DNA of 64,000 nt from Novosphingobium terrae (GCF_017163935.1 NZ_JABVZR010000001.1:3224001-3288000); one strand, 5' to 3'; shown: positions 9,073 to 19,400, numbered from the stretch's first letter. The notes: a model not told the origin generated them from the sequence alone. A program made the numbers and translations.

Positions 9073-11865
9073 TCAGGCGAATCTATCCTGATGGGTACTT
9101 CGCACCGCTTCGGCCCAGTCCGCCGAGGCGCACAGCGTGGCCACGCGGGTCATATCCCAATGGGTCAGCGCCTCCACCACCTGAGGCGCCGCCATGGGCC
9201 GCCCCAGCAAAAACCCCTGCCCGATGTCGCAGCCCTTGGCCGCCAGATGGGAGAGCTGTTCGGCGGTTTCGATCCCCTCGGCCACGGTACGGATGCCCAG
9301 ATTGCGACCCAGATCGATCACCGCGCCGACGATGGCGGCATCCTCGGTTTCCACCATGCCCAGCCGCTCCACGAAGGAGCGGTCGATCTTGAGCGAGTCC
9401 ACCGGGAACTGCTTCAGATGCGTCAGCGAGGCATAACCCGTCCCGAAATCATCGAGCGCAATCGACACGCCCGCGCGTGACAAGGTGCCCAGCGCCGAAC
9501 TGACATTCTCCACCAGCTGGCCGAGGAAGACCGTTTCGGTCACCTCCAGCTCGATGCTTGAGGGCGGCAGGCCCGCGCGGCGCAGGCGGCCCAGAATGCG
9601 CTCGGCGAAATCGCCGCGCATGAAATCACCCGCCGAGCCGTTCACCGCCACGCTGTGAAAGGCGATGCCTCGGCGCTGCCAGCTGGCCATATCGGCCACC
9701 ACGCGGTCCAGCATGCGGTCGGTCAGCTGCACCGCAAGGCCCGGATCGTCAAAAGCGGCCTGAATGCCGCCGGGCGATTGCAGCCCCCGCGCATGCCAGC
9801 GCAGCAAGGCCTCGAAGCCGACACAGGCGCCGGTGCTCAGGCTGACCTTGGGCTGGTAGAACGGCACGATGCCATCCTCGCGCAGGGTGGTGCGCGCATC
9901 GGCCAGCATCTGGCTGCGGCGCGCGGCGGCCTTGCGCAAGGTGCCGCTGAACAGGCGCAGCTGCCCCAGCCCCTCGTTCTTGGCGGCATAGAGGGCCAGA
10001 TCGGCGCTCTTGTGCAGCTCCTCGGGGGACTCGCCATCATCGAAGGCCACCGCCGAGCCGATGCTCAGGCTCACATCGATCTGCCGCCCCTCATAGACCA
10101 TCGGCCCGGCCACCCGCGCCGCCAGCCTTTCGGCAATGCGGGTGCGCGCCTCGGGGCTGGGCAGATCGGGCAGGATGATGGCGAATTCATCGCCCCCCAG
10201 CCGCGCCACCGTGGCCGAAAAAGGCGCATAGCGCGTCAGCCGCGCCGCCACCTCGCGCAGCAGACCGTCGCCCGCATCATGGCCCAGACTGTCATTCACC
10301 GCCTTGAAGCGGTCGACATCCAGCACGATCAGCCCGACATGTCGCCGGTTGAGCCGTGCCTCGGCCAGCGCCCTGTCCAGACTTTCGGCGAAAAGCACGC
10401 GGTTGGGCAATTGGGTCAGCGGATCGTGATGGGCGGCCCAGCGCAGCCGGTCCTCATCGCGCTTGCGCGCGGTCACATCCTGAAGCGTGCCGATCAGGCG
10501 GATGGCATCGCCCAGCCTGTCACGCACCACATGCCCGCGCGCGATCAGATTGAGATAGGTGCGGTCGGCAGCCTGAAAGCGGAACTCCTGCCGCCAGTGC
10601 AACAGCGCTTCCTCACTGGGCACGGGATGCGAGATGCGGCGCAGTCGGGCCAGCACCATCGGGCGGTCATCCGGGTGGATGCGCTTGATCCACCAGCGGC
10701 GCGAGGTGCCGCCCACGATCACATCATGGCCGAAGATCGTCGCGGTGGCGCCGCCCCAGTCGATATGGTCGCGGTCGAGCGCGATATCCATGATGATGTC
10801 ATTGGAGGCCAACGAGGCGAGGCGATAGCGTTCCTCACTGTCCTGCAGGGCCTTTTCGGCCAGCACCTGCTCCTCGATATCGTCAAGGCTGCCGTACCAG
10901 CAGAGAATCCTGCCCGAGGAATCATGGCGGGGGAAAGCACGCGCGCGATACCAGCGCCAGCCGCCATCCCATTGGCGCAGGCGATAGCGCACATCGGCGT
11001 GGCTGCCGTCACCCGAGGTCAGAGCATGGGTCCACACCTGCTGGACGGCGGGCAGATCCTCGGGATGGAGCGCGCTGGCCCAGCCGATGCCCAGCGCATC
11101 CTGAACCGGCATGCCGGTGATCGCCGACCAGCGCGGGCTCAGTTCGGTAAGGCGCCCCTCGGGGTCGGCCAGCCAGGGGATCTGCGGGTTGAGATCGACC
11201 GAATGGCGATAATGCTCCTGGCTCTGTTCCAGCGCGACGATCAGCGAGCCCATCTCGGTTCGCGACTGCAGCAGCTCCTTGAAGGCGGAATAGCTGTTCG
11301 CCAGCGTCTTGAGCAGGATGCCGGCGGCCAGAATGAAGGTCCAGCCGATGCCCATGGCGTACCAGTCATGCGAGAGCAGCAGGCGGATGGTGATCGGCAA
11401 GGCGCCGCACAGCAGCACCAGCCAGCCCGCCAGCGGCAGGGCCTGAAGACAATAGCAGGCGCAGATGGCCCCCACGAAGACGTAGAGCGCAATGGCCGTG
11501 CTGCGCACCGCGGGTGCCTCTTGCAGCAGCAGCAGGCCCCAGCCGCCGAAGGCCGCGCTGAGCGCCGCCCCTGCCACGGTGGTGCTATAAAGATAGCGGC
11601 GGATCTGCGCCGGGCCGGGCTGCCTGCGCCGACGCGCCAGCCAGACGCCGATGCGCGCCAGAATGACCGTGCAGAGCAGCGCGGGCACGCCAAGGCCGGA
11701 CAGCTTGGGCACCTCGCCATAGGTGGCCGCCGCCAGAAAGCAGGCATTGACCAGCATCAGCACATACATCAACGGAATCTGGGCGCGCAGATGGGCGTAT
11801 TGCTCCTTGAGCATCGCATCCGGGCTTCTGGAAATCTGCTGAAACAGGCTGGCAAGCATCGGCAA
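9073..11865 (-). CDS. Membrane-anchored PAS–PAS–GGDEF–EAL cyclic-di-GMP protein
   Basis: The 930-residue protein has about six hydrophobic helices in residues ~30–200, two PAS regions (~215–335 and ~340–465), a GGDEF domain (~475–635) and an EAL domain (~655–905). The cyclase site is intact (RLGGDEFAIIL). The phosphodiesterase site has the key glutamate (FEALLRWH) and the loop DDFGTGYASL. Either activity is therefore possible, and the PAS domains probably decide which dominates. It would change c-di-GMP at the inner membrane and so motility or biofilm formation. The N-terminal membrane domain is not a form I can name. The gene stands alone. Confidence 0.92.
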   Translation of the reverse strand: MPMLASLFQQISRSPDAMLKEQYAHLRAQIPLMYVLMLVNACFLAAATYGEVPKLSGLGVPALLCTVILARIGVWLARRRRQPGPAQIRRYLYSTTVAGAALSAAFGGWGLLLLQEAPAVRSTAIALYVFVGAICACYCLQALPLAGWLVLLCGALPITIRLLLSHDWYAMGIGWTFILAAGILLKTLANSYSAFKELLQSRTEMGSLIVALEQSQEHYRHSVDLNPQIPWLADPEGRLTELSPRWSAITGMPVQDALGIGWASALHPEDLPAVQQVWTHALTSGDGSHADVRYRLRQWDGGWRWYRARAFPRHDSSGRILCWYGSLDDIEEQVLAEKALQDSEERYRLASLASNDIIMDIALDRDHIDWGGATATIFGHDVIVGGTSRRWWIKRIHPDDRPMVLARLRRISHPVPSEEALLHWRQEFRFQAADRTYLNLIARGHVVRDRLGDAIRLIGTLQDVTARKRDEDRLRWAAHHDPLTQLPNRVLFAESLDRALAEARLNRRHVGLIVLDVDRFKAVNDSLGHDAGDGLLREVAARLTRYAPFSATVARLGGDEFAIILPDLPSPEARTRIAERLAARVAGPMVYEGRQIDVSLSIGSAVAFDDGESPEELHKSADLALYAAKNEGLGQLRLFSGTLRKAAARRSQMLADARTTLREDGIVPFYQPKVSLSTGACVGFEALLRWHARGLQSPGGIQAAFDDPGLAVQLTDRMLDRVVADMASWQRRGIAFHSVAVNGSAGDFMRGDFAERILGRLRRAGLPPSSIELEVTETVFLGQLVENVSSALGTLSRAGVSIALDDFGTGYASLTHLKQFPVDSLKIDRSFVERLGMVETEDAAIVGAVIDLGRNLGIRTVAEGIETAEQLSHLAAKGCDIGQGFLLGRPMAAPQVVEALTHWDMTRVATLCASADWAEAVRSTHQDRFA

Positions 11866-12279
11866 TCATCGCGGCAAGATCCTGCGATGATCCATGGCCG
11901 TTCGCGGTTAAGATCGCCTTGCGGGCAACTAGGCGGTTTAAGGGAATTGCGCGAGGGTCATTCTTGATCAAGGTTAACCAAGCCAGAGTTTTTCTCTCAA
12001 AAACAACGCCTTTTTATAAAAGGCCAATCATGGAAAAATACAGCGCATCGCCTGTTGTTTTCGTGTTTTTCCGGAAGGCCCCCTGAGCCGGCTCCCAAGG
12101 GCAGGCCTATGCCCCTTGCGATGATTCTGGCCCATGCGATCTTGCACAAAGAGCCACTTCGCGCCCATGAGCACGAAATTCAGGCTGAATGGCCGATGGA
12201 ACGGCAGCGCAATGGCATGCTCTGCCCTATGACACAGATGTTTCCGCGCAGAGCATGCGCCAAGGCTGGAGCCCCCTTG
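11866..12279. other. 414-bp non-coding region upstream of the GGDEF–EAL gene
   Basis: This gap separates two divergently transcribed genes and must hold both promoters. It is AT-richer than its surroundings around 11950–12065. A perfect 7-bp stem (GCCTTTT / AAAAGGC, 12008–12024, 3-nt loop) lies in it. Reading frames crossing 12055–12279 are poor coding candidates with no ribosome binding site; I see no gene. Confidence 0.5.
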
Positions 12280-12579
12280 ATGACCGACGATCTGAGCGAC
12301 ATTCCCCGCCACTTCATCGAGGAGTTCAAGAAGGTCGGCCCGGAATATATGGCCTGGCAGATGCGCACCGGCGGCGTGACCGGCCCACGCCTGACCTATG
12401 CCGGGCGCTGGCTGGCCCATCTGGAAGTGACCGCCAAGCAGGCGCGCAAACGCCATGAAAGCCGGATGTTTGCTCTGGCTGTGGCCACGGCCATTCTGGC
12501 GCTGATCGCCGCGCTGGAAGGCGGGGTGCAACTGGCCATGACTCTGGGCGAAACCCCCGCGGCACACGCCCCGCGCTGA
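12280..12579 (+). CDS. Small membrane protein, hypothetical
   Basis: This is a 99-residue protein of unknown function. Residues 1–65 are soluble and charged (MTDDLSDIPRHFIEEFKKVG at the start), and residues ~67–88 form one transmembrane helix (ALAVATAILALIAALEGGVQ), so the N-terminal part probably lies in the cytoplasm. The ATG at 12280 is chosen because GGAG sits 8 nt upstream (12268–12271); the frame continues to 12055 but that stretch looks non-coding. Its stop codon is 2 bp from that of the convergent secreted-protein gene. I do not recognise the family. Confidence 0.6.
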   Translation: MTDDLSDIPRHFIEEFKKVGPEYMAWQMRTGGVTGPRLTYAGRWLAHLEVTAKQARKRHESRMFALAVATAILALIAALEGGVQLAMTLGETPAAHAPR

Positions 12580-12581
12580 TC

Positions 12582-13226
12582 CTATTTCCCCGGCATCGCC
12601 TTCATCTGCATCGCCGTCATCTGCATGACCATGGCATCGGCCTGCGCCGCGCCGGCCAGAAAGTCCTTCCGGCTGACCTGCAGAGCATTGCAGCCCGCGA
12701 ACAATGTGGTGTTGGCCTCATCCTGCGCGGGCTGGCCATGCGCCAGCGCCATCATCGCTCGATCGGTATCGGCAAAGACACCCAGCATCGGCCCCCGCTC
12801 GGGATCGAGGAAACGGGCGTATTGTTCGGTCGCCTTGACCGGCACGCGCTCCATCTTCTGTTGCCGGACCAGAGCCAGCGCCTGAGCGCGCGGCAGTTCG
12901 ATCACCAGCCAGTTGTCCATCAGCGAGATCGTATCGATGCTGGTGCCAAAGACGGTGACCGGATGCTCAAGGCGATAGGTCCACAGGCCCGCCATGCCTT
13001 CATGGCCATTGTGCCGCACCAGTGTCGCCCAGAAAGGGGGATGATCGACGAACAGCGCCTCGGCATAGGCGGCGGCATCCTCGGGCGAGGCGCGGCATTC
13101 GATCGCCTGCCCCAGCCCTTCCGGCGTGAGCGGTCCGGCCTGCACCGTCGCCAGCAGCGGGCCGCCCGCTCCCAGAGCGCAAGCGGTGATCAAGCCTGCC
13201 GTCATCCATCGCGCCAAACGCCGCAC
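12582..13226 (-). CDS. Secreted hypothetical protein with methionine-rich C-terminus
   Basis: The 214-residue product starts with an export signal (basic RRLAR, then a hydrophobic core ending near LATVQAGP). Two cysteines in the mature part (in AIECRASPEDA and FAGCNALQV) could form a periplasmic disulphide. The last ~20 residues are methionine-rich (MVMQMTAMQMKAMPGK). The start at 13226 is a GTG preceded by a GGGAG-like site; the ATG at 13205 is an alternative. No known family is recognised. The gene faces the small membrane protein gene tail to tail. Confidence 0.65.
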   Translation of the reverse strand: MRRLARWMTAGLITACALGAGGPLLATVQAGPLTPEGLGQAIECRASPEDAAAYAEALFVDHPPFWATLVRHNGHEGMAGLWTYRLEHPVTVFGTSIDTISLMDNWLVIELPRAQALALVRQQKMERVPVKATEQYARFLDPERGPMLGVFADTDRAMMALAHGQPAQDEANTTLFAGCNALQVSRKDFLAGAAQADAMVMQMTAMQMKAMPGK

Positions 13227-13324
13227 CCTGCTTCTCCCGCTGCCGGATCAGAGAGCGACCCTAGGCCTTCGCGCCGCGCCAGGCCACCGGCTTCATCGCG
13301 AAATTCGCTTGTTTTCCATAGCTA

Positions 13325-13507
13325 TCAATGGCGCGAGGCGCGCGAGGCCTTCACCAGCGCATAGACACTGCCACCGCCAATCACCGAGGCCAGCGCAAAG
13401 CCGATCACCGCCCCCCAGATGGCCCAGACCAGCCCATGCAGGACCCCGCCGATAAACATGCCGATCAAGGGCAGGACGATAAAAAACAGGCAACCGATCG
13501 CGAACAC
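13325..13507 (-). CDS. Small glycine-rich membrane protein, hypothetical
   Basis: The 60-residue product is almost all membrane: two hydrophobic stretches (FAIGCLFFIVLPLIGMFIGG and VWAIWGAVIGFALASVIGGG), with glycines spaced like helix-packing zippers and a short basic tail. The start is GTG at 13507 with GGAG 7 nt before it. It could be a small inner-membrane accessory protein. No function can be assigned, and the short length leaves some doubt that it is a gene. Confidence 0.5.
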   Translation of the reverse strand: MFAIGCLFFIVLPLIGMFIGGVLHGLVWAIWGAVIGFALASVIGGGSVYALVKASRASRH

Positions 13508-13585
13508 GGGACGTCTCCACTTGCCCCCAACGCCCTTTACGCCAATGCCCCGCCGATCGGAATATCCACCTAAGGCCTAGGCGCT

Positions 13586-14863
13586 TCAGGCGATGCCCTT
13601 CATCTTGCGAAAGGCATCGAAACGGTCGAGAAAACGGTCGATATCGGCCTTCTCCAGATAATAGGGCGTGGAGAGGCGAATGCGGCTGGGCGCCCCGCCG
13701 CGCACACGGATGCGATGGTTGGCCCACATCCAGTCCATCAGCTCATGCATCTGCACCGGCGCCATATCCACCGTGGCGATGGCACAGCGCATGGCGGGAT
13801 CGGGCGAGGTCAGATCCTTCGATCCGCGTTTCATCATCTCGCTATGCAGGTAATCGGCGAGGACGCGATGGCGCTTCTCGATGCGCTCGATGCCGATGGA
13901 GTTGGCCAGCTTGATGGCGGCGAGCAGCCCCATCATCGCCGGAATGTTCGAGGAGCCGATCTGCGAATAACGGTCCACATCGCGCGCCGGAGCATCCCAG
14001 CCGCCGGTCACGGTGGTGGGCCACAACCGCTCCATCACGCCCTTGTCGCGCACGAAGAGAAAGCCCGTGCCCTTGGTGGCGAACAGCCATTTATGCATCG
14101 ATCCGGTGTAGATATCGCAGCCGATCTCATTGAGATCGACCTTGAGCATCCCCGCCGCATGCGCCCCGTCGAACGCCGAGATGATCCCCTTGGAGCGCGC
14201 CAGCGCAGCGATCTCCTTGGCCGGCAGGATCAGCCCGCTGTTGGTGGAGATATGGCTGACGAAGATGATCCGCGTCTTGGGCGTGATGGCGTCATTGATG
14301 CGATTGAGAATATCGGCAGGCGTCAGCGCGGGCTTGGGCAGATTGAACTTTTTCACGACGATGCCATAGCGCTTGGCGCGCAGCATCCAGGGCTGCTCGC
14401 CGCTGCCATGCTCTTCGTCGGAGATCAGCACCTCATCGCCCGGCTTCATGTCAAAACCGCCTGCCACCACATTGTTCGCCTCTGTGGCATTGCGCAAAAC
14501 CGCCATCTGATCGACCCGCGCGCCCATCAGTTGCGCGAAGGGGGCGCGGAATTCGGTCCATGGGCCATAGCCCCAGATCGGATAGCCCTCGGGCTCGGGC
14601 TGCATCATCTGCTCGGTCAGTTCGTAGGAGTCATAGATCGCCTTCAACACCGGGCGCGGCGAGGATCCCACCGTGCCATTGTTGAGATTGACCACGCCTG
14701 CCGGAATCAGGAACTGCTTGCGCAGCGTGGCCCAATAGGCGTCCTCATTGCGGGCATAGAGGTCATCCCCCGGCAGCGGCACCTCGGCCAAGGCGGCGGC
14801 GGGCAAAGCCGAGGCAGCCCCGGCAAACAGGCTGTTGGCAAGCATCGAACGGCGATCGAACAT
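13586..14863 (-). CDS. Class V PLP-dependent aminotransferase family protein with Tat-like signal
   Basis: The 425-residue protein belongs to the NifS/isopenicillin-N-epimerase-like class V fold. The PLP lysine is in GSMHKWLFATKGTG, with upstream elements NNGTVGSSPRPV and the aspartate in SAFDGAHAAGM. The N-terminus is an export signal with twin arginines (MFDRRSMLANSLFAGAASAL, then an Ala-rich cleavage region), which suggests folded export with PLP by the Tat pathway. That is unusual for a PLP enzyme but known in isopenicillin-N-epimerase-like members. ATG 14863 is preferred over GTG 14869 because GAGAGG lies 5 nt before it. Substrate unknown. Confidence 0.82.
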   Translation of the reverse strand: MFDRRSMLANSLFAGAASALPAAALAEVPLPGDDLYARNEDAYWATLRKQFLIPAGVVNLNNGTVGSSPRPVLKAIYDSYELTEQMMQPEPEGYPIWGYGPWTEFRAPFAQLMGARVDQMAVLRNATEANNVVAGGFDMKPGDEVLISDEEHGSGEQPWMLRAKRYGIVVKKFNLPKPALTPADILNRINDAITPKTRIIFVSHISTNSGLILPAKEIAALARSKGIISAFDGAHAAGMLKVDLNEIGCDIYTGSMHKWLFATKGTGFLFVRDKGVMERLWPTTVTGGWDAPARDVDRYSQIGSSNIPAMMGLLAAIKLANSIGIERIEKRHRVLADYLHSEMMKRGSKDLTSPDPAMRCAIATVDMAPVQMHELMDWMWANHRIRVRGGAPSRIRLSTPYYLEKADIDRFLDRFDAFRKMKGIA

Positions 14864-14992
14864 GAACACCTCTCTGGCACGGGGAAGGCTGAAGCCACGG
14901 CGAGACGCGCCGTGAACCCCAGCGCTGCCCCGGCCCGAGTTGGAACCATCGCGCGCACGCCGTAAATTGGTGAAATGACGAAGGCCGGTCGG

Positions 14993-15544
14993 TTACCGAT
15001 AGGTCTTCGCCAGGATCACCAGCGTCGGATCGCCCTCGAAGGGATAGGGGGTGAAGCCCTTCTCGCGCTCCAGCTCGATAGCGGCGCGGTTCTCGCGGCT
15101 TTCGATCGAGATCACCCGGCGCACGCCCCGGCGTTGCGCCTCCTGCGCCAGCAGATCGACCAGCGCCCAGCCGATGCCATGCGCCCGGTAATCCTCGCGC
15201 ACCGAAACGGCGATCTCGGCAGTGTCCAGCGCCCCGTCGCAGGCCAGCAGCGCCGAGGCGATCAGATCGCCATAGGTTGGCTCGAAGACCAGAAAGCTTT
15301 CGGTGCGGAAATGGTCGGGATGCAGCAGCAGATCGAGCTGATCACGGCTGACCTGCGAGCAGGCGGCCAGAAAGCGGAAACGGCGATCCTCTTCGCTGAC
15401 TTGCGCGAAGAATTGCGCCAGCGCCGGGCCGTCATGCTCGGTGGCGGGCACCACCTCCAGCCGCAAGCCGCAGCGCGTGGTGAGAATGCGAGTCGTCTCG
15501 CCAGCGAGACGATCAGCAGGGGCGAGGATGGCGGTGTCAGTCAT
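14993..15544 (-). CDS. GNAT-family N-acetyltransferase
   Basis: The 183-residue protein has a GNAT core: the acetyl-CoA loop is in REDYRAHGIGWALVDLL, followed by RGVRRVISIESRENRAAI and a C-terminal EKGF strand. AAGGAG precedes the ATG at a good distance. The gene runs divergently from the response-regulator gene across a 194-bp intergenic region and is not clearly in an operon. Substrate unknown; such single GNATs often act on metabolites or protein termini. Confidence 0.85.
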   Translation of the reverse strand: MTDTAILAPADRLAGETTRILTTRCGLRLEVVPATEHDGPALAQFFAQVSEEDRRFRFLAACSQVSRDQLDLLLHPDHFRTESFLVFEPTYGDLIASALLACDGALDTAEIAVSVREDYRAHGIGWALVDLLAQEAQRRGVRRVISIESRENRAAIELEREKGFTPYPFEGDPTLVILAKTYR

Positions 15545-15738
15545 GATGCGGACTCCTTATCGGCAGGCCCGCTATGCGCCGAGTCCCCGCCGAACTCCTT
15601 GATCCCGGGCAAATTGGCGCCCCTTCGACCAAAGTCTGTGCGACGTCATCAGGACCACACAGCGCTTGCCCGCCACGGGGGGAAGGTCCATCTTGGCACT
15701 CTGGCGAAAGTGCCTGCCCGAAGCCGGAGCAAATTCCT

Positions 15739-16383
15739 GTGACGATGACGATCCTGATTGCCGACGACCATCCGCTGTTCCGCCAGGCGCTGACGCTGGC
15801 GGCCAGCCGCGTGGTGCCCGGCGCGCGCATCGTCGAGGCCGGGACGCTGGCCGCCGCCGCCCGCGCGGCGCAAGAGGCACAGGATCTGAAACTCATCATG
15901 CTGGACCTGAAAATGCCCGGCGCGGTGGGCTATTCGGGCATCGCCCTGCTCCATGCCGAAAGGCCCGAGGTGCCGATCCTGGTGATCTCCAGCGCGGAAG
16001 GGCAAGCCGCCGCCGATGAGGCGCGGGCCTTTGGCGCCATGGCTTTCCTGTCGAAGCACGCCGATCTCGATCAGATCGAAAGCACCATCACCCGCATTCT
16101 GGGCGGCCAGACCGTACCAACCGCCGCGCGTTCCGGCGAAAGTATGCCTGCCGGCGATATCGAGAACATCCGTCGCGAGGTCGCCGGCCTCACCCCCACG
16201 CAGCTCAAGGTGCTGCTGGCGGTGCTGGATGGCCAGCTCAATAAGCAGATCGCCTTTCAGCTGGGCATCACCGAAAGCACGGTGAAAGCGCATATGACCG
16301 CGATCATGCGCAAGCTGGATGTGCGCAACCGCACGCAGGCGGCGCTGGTGGCGCGTTCGCTAGGGCTCGATCTCGCTCACTGA
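15739..16383 (+). CDS. LuxR/NarL-type response regulator, CrbR/ErdR-like
   Basis: The 214-residue protein has a receiver domain (~1–125) with acidic pair ADDHP, phosphoacceptor aspartate in LIMLDLKMPG and the switch lysine in FLSKHA. A LuxR helix-turn-helix follows (~150–210: LTPTQLKVLLAVLDGQLNKQ, then ITESTVKAHM). The GTG at 15739 is chosen because GGAG lies 9 nt upstream; ATG 15745 is an in-frame alternative. It converges with an SSS-type hybrid kinase gene, the arrangement of genes expected for the CrbS/CrbR (MxtR/ErdR) pair that controls acetate use in gammaproteobacteria. Partnership is inferred from proximity and architecture. Confidence 0.88.
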   Translation: MTMTILIADDHPLFRQALTLAASRVVPGARIVEAGTLAAAARAAQEAQDLKLIMLDLKMPGAVGYSGIALLHAERPEVPILVISSAEGQAAADEARAFGAMAFLSKHADLDQIESTITRILGGQTVPTAARSGESMPAGDIENIRREVAGLTPTQLKVLLAVLDGQLNKQIAFQLGITESTVKAHMTAIMRKLDVRNRTQAALVARSLGLDLAH

Positions 16384-16393
16384 TCGAGCAGCC

Positions 16394-16422
16394 TGCGAAA
16401 AAGTGGGCACCGGTTTTTCGCA
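16394..16422. repeat. Palindromic intergenic element between convergent genes, probable bidirectional terminator
   Basis: TGCGAAAAA (16394–16402) and TTTTTCGCA (16414–16422) are exact inverted repeats around an 11-nt loop with GTGGGCACCGG. It lies between the convergent response-regulator and kinase genes. The same palindrome type (GCGAAAAAGTGGG…CCGGTTTTTCGC) is common between genes in alphaproteobacterial genomes, to my knowledge; only one copy is seen here. Confidence 0.75.
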
Positions 16423-16442
16423 AAAACGGTGCGACACCACAT

Positions 16443-19400
16443 TCAGGAATCGAGAGCGGGCAAGGTCCAGACTGCCCCCACCTGCCCCAGAAACTGCTCG
16501 ATCACCTCGGGCGCGATGGGCTTGGCATGCATTTCCACGCCCATGCCCGCCGCCAGCTCGCTGATCCATGCGCCGCTTTCCGCTGTAATCAGCATGGCGG
16601 GCAGATCAGGCTGAATGGCGCGCAGACGCTTGACGACGCTGAGCCCATCCTCGCCATGCTCCAGCCGGTAATCGACCAGCACAGCATCCACCTGCGCGGC
16701 ATGCGGCAAGGCCTCGGCGCCATTGGCCGCACCGATGGGGCGGTGCCCCATACTCAGCAGCAACGCCACACTAGCCTCCACCGTGCGGGCATCATCATCC
16801 ACCACCAGCACGCGCAACCGGCGCTGACGCAGATCGGGGGCCACCGCACCCGCCGTCACCGCAACAGGCGCCGCCACCGGAGCCGCGCCATCTCCCGCCG
16901 CCAGCCACAGGCTGAAACGACTGCCCCGCCCGGGCCGTGATGACACCTCGATCCGCGCATCCAGCAGACGCGCAATACGCTCGGAAAGCGAGAGCCCCAG
17001 CCCCAGCCCCTCGGCCTCGACATCGCCCAGCCGGGTGAATTCACCAAAAATCGAGTCCACCTTGTCAGCCGGAATGCCCACGCCGGTGTCCACCACATCG
17101 ACGCGCAGCCACGCCCGGCCATCCTCGGCCCGGCGGCGGCGCACGCCGATCACCACCCCGCCCCGCTCGGTGTAACGCACGGCATTGGCGAGGAAATTCT
17201 GGAGCAGCGAACGCAGCAGGCCCGGATCGCTCACCACATCGAGGCCCTCTGCCGCCAGCGGGGCCAGCCGCAAGGTCAGCCCCTTGCCCTCGGCCATGGG
17301 GCGGAAGCCGTCGACCAGCCCGGCAAGGAAGGGTTGCAGCGCCAAGGGTTCCGGGCTGGGCGTCACCCCGCCCGCATCCAGCTTGCTGATGTCCAGCAGG
17401 GCGCGCAGCAGCACCTCCGCCGCCGTGATCGCGGAATCGACCCGCCCTACAAGCAGCTTGGCATGATCATCCACATCGCGCGCCAGGGCCGCCGTGAACA
17501 GCCGCGCGGCATGCAAAGGCTGCAACAGATCATGGCTGGCGGCAGCCAGAAAGCGCGTCTTGTCCGCCGTGGCGCGGGCCAGTTGCCGGTTGGCCTGCGA
17601 GAGTTCCTCGGTGCGGGCGCTCACCCGGCTTTCCATCTGGGCCAGCGCCTGACGCAATTCGGCTCGCGCATTGGCCTCGCCGGTGATGTCGGTGAAGCTG
17701 GTGACATAGCCGCCGCCCGGCATCGGCCCACCCGCGATCTTGAGCACACGCCCGTCGCGACGATAGCGCTCGCCCTCATAGAAGCCGCTCTGCTTCATCT
17801 GGGCGATGCGGCGGGCGACCTGCTCCTCCGGATTGCCCGGGCCAAGCTCGCCGCGATTGACGTTGTAGCGGATCAGCTTTTCCACCGGCGTGCCGACCTG
17901 CAGCATGCCCGGCGGATAGTTGAAGAAGCTCTCATACCGCGAATTCCACGCGATGAGGTTGAGATCCTCATCGACCACCCGGATACCCGCATCGATGTTC
18001 TCGAAGGTGGCGGTCAGCAGCGGACGGGTGAAGCCCAGCGCATGGCCGCGCTCATCGAGCAGATGCGTGACCTCGCCCAAAGTCATCCGCCCACCCGCCA
18101 GCGCAGAAGCCACCAGCGAACGCGCCGCCGATGTGCCCACCACCGCGCCGATCAGCTGCCGCGCACGCTGGGCAGAACGGCGGTCGATGGGGTCGCCATG
18201 ATAGGGCTCGGGGAATTCGCGCAGGGCCTTTTCCTGCCCGACAAAGCTGGCGACCAGATCTTTCAGCTGCCCCAGATCGGCAATGCTGTCATGCCAGCGC
18301 ATCAGCGCGGGCAGCGGCGCGCTGCGCACCTTGCGCGCGGCGATCACCGCATAGGTCAGCAGGTTGAGGCCAAGGCTCCACACCACGCCATGCACCAGCG
18401 GGCTGGCATGGCCAAGGCCCAGCAGGCGCAGCGGATCGAATGGCCCGGTGGCCAGCGCCTGACGCCAGCCTTCGGGCAGGATCGGCGGCAGCGCCAGCGT
18501 GTAGAGCCAGAGCAGCAGGCCCACGCTCAGGCTGGCGCGGGCGGCCAACGGGTCGCGCCGACGCCCGGTGGCGGCCATCGCCAGATGCGGCGTGAATTGC
18601 GCCATGGCGGCAAAGGCCACCAGCCCGATGGAGGCCAGCGAATCCTGAGGCCGCACCAGCAGCGCCCAGGCCAGCGCCAGCATCACCACACCAAAGATCG
18701 ACAGGCGCCGCACCAGCAGCATGCGCCGCCCCAGGGCTCCGGCGGCCAGCGGCGTGGCCTGAGCGCCACCTGCCGCACGGGCCACGCTGGGGAAGACCAG
18801 ATCGTTGGAAACCATGGTGGCCAAGGCTGTGGCATCGGTGATCACCATTGCCGCCGCCGCGCCGATGCCGCCCAGCAGTTCCACCGCCATGATGCTGGTA
18901 TGGCCCGCCTGCTGCGGCAGGGTCAGCACGAAATAATCGGGCATGGTGCCTTGTGGCAGCACGCTGAGCCCCGCCAAAGCAATCGGGAAGACCGAGGCGG
19001 CCATCAGCGTGAGATAGGCGGCAAAGCCGAAGCGGGCGCGGGGCAGATCCTCCACCTCGCGCGCCTCGGCCAGACCCATATAGAACTGGCGGGGCAGGCT
19101 GAAGATCGTCAGCCCGGCCAGCAGGGCGATCACCACCGTATCGGCGGACAGATCACGCAGGGCGAAATGCTGGTGCAACTGCGCCCAGCCCTTTGCCACC
19201 TGCATGGGGGCCGCGTTGACCAGCAGCGACACCGCCAGCCCGGCCATCAGCAGCATGGCGATCAGCTTGGCCAGCGATTCCAGCCCCATGGCATAGATCA
19301 GCCCCTCGGAGCGCCCGGTGAGTTCAAAGCGCCGCGCGCCGAACAGCATGGCGAACAGCGCCAGCAGAGCCGCGCCGATGATCATGGTCGGCACCATCAC

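Noticed and set aside
9655..11967. Long plus-strand open frame opposite the GGDEF–EAL gene
   Set aside because: The minus strand has intact GGDEF, EAL and PAS motifs; the plus frame is low-complexity Gly/Gln/His/Arg typical of antisense in GC-rich DNA.
12028..12567. Minus-strand frame opposite the small membrane protein
   Set aside because: The plus-strand product has a ribosome binding site and a clean membrane helix; the minus product is His/Gln/Gly-rich with no motif.
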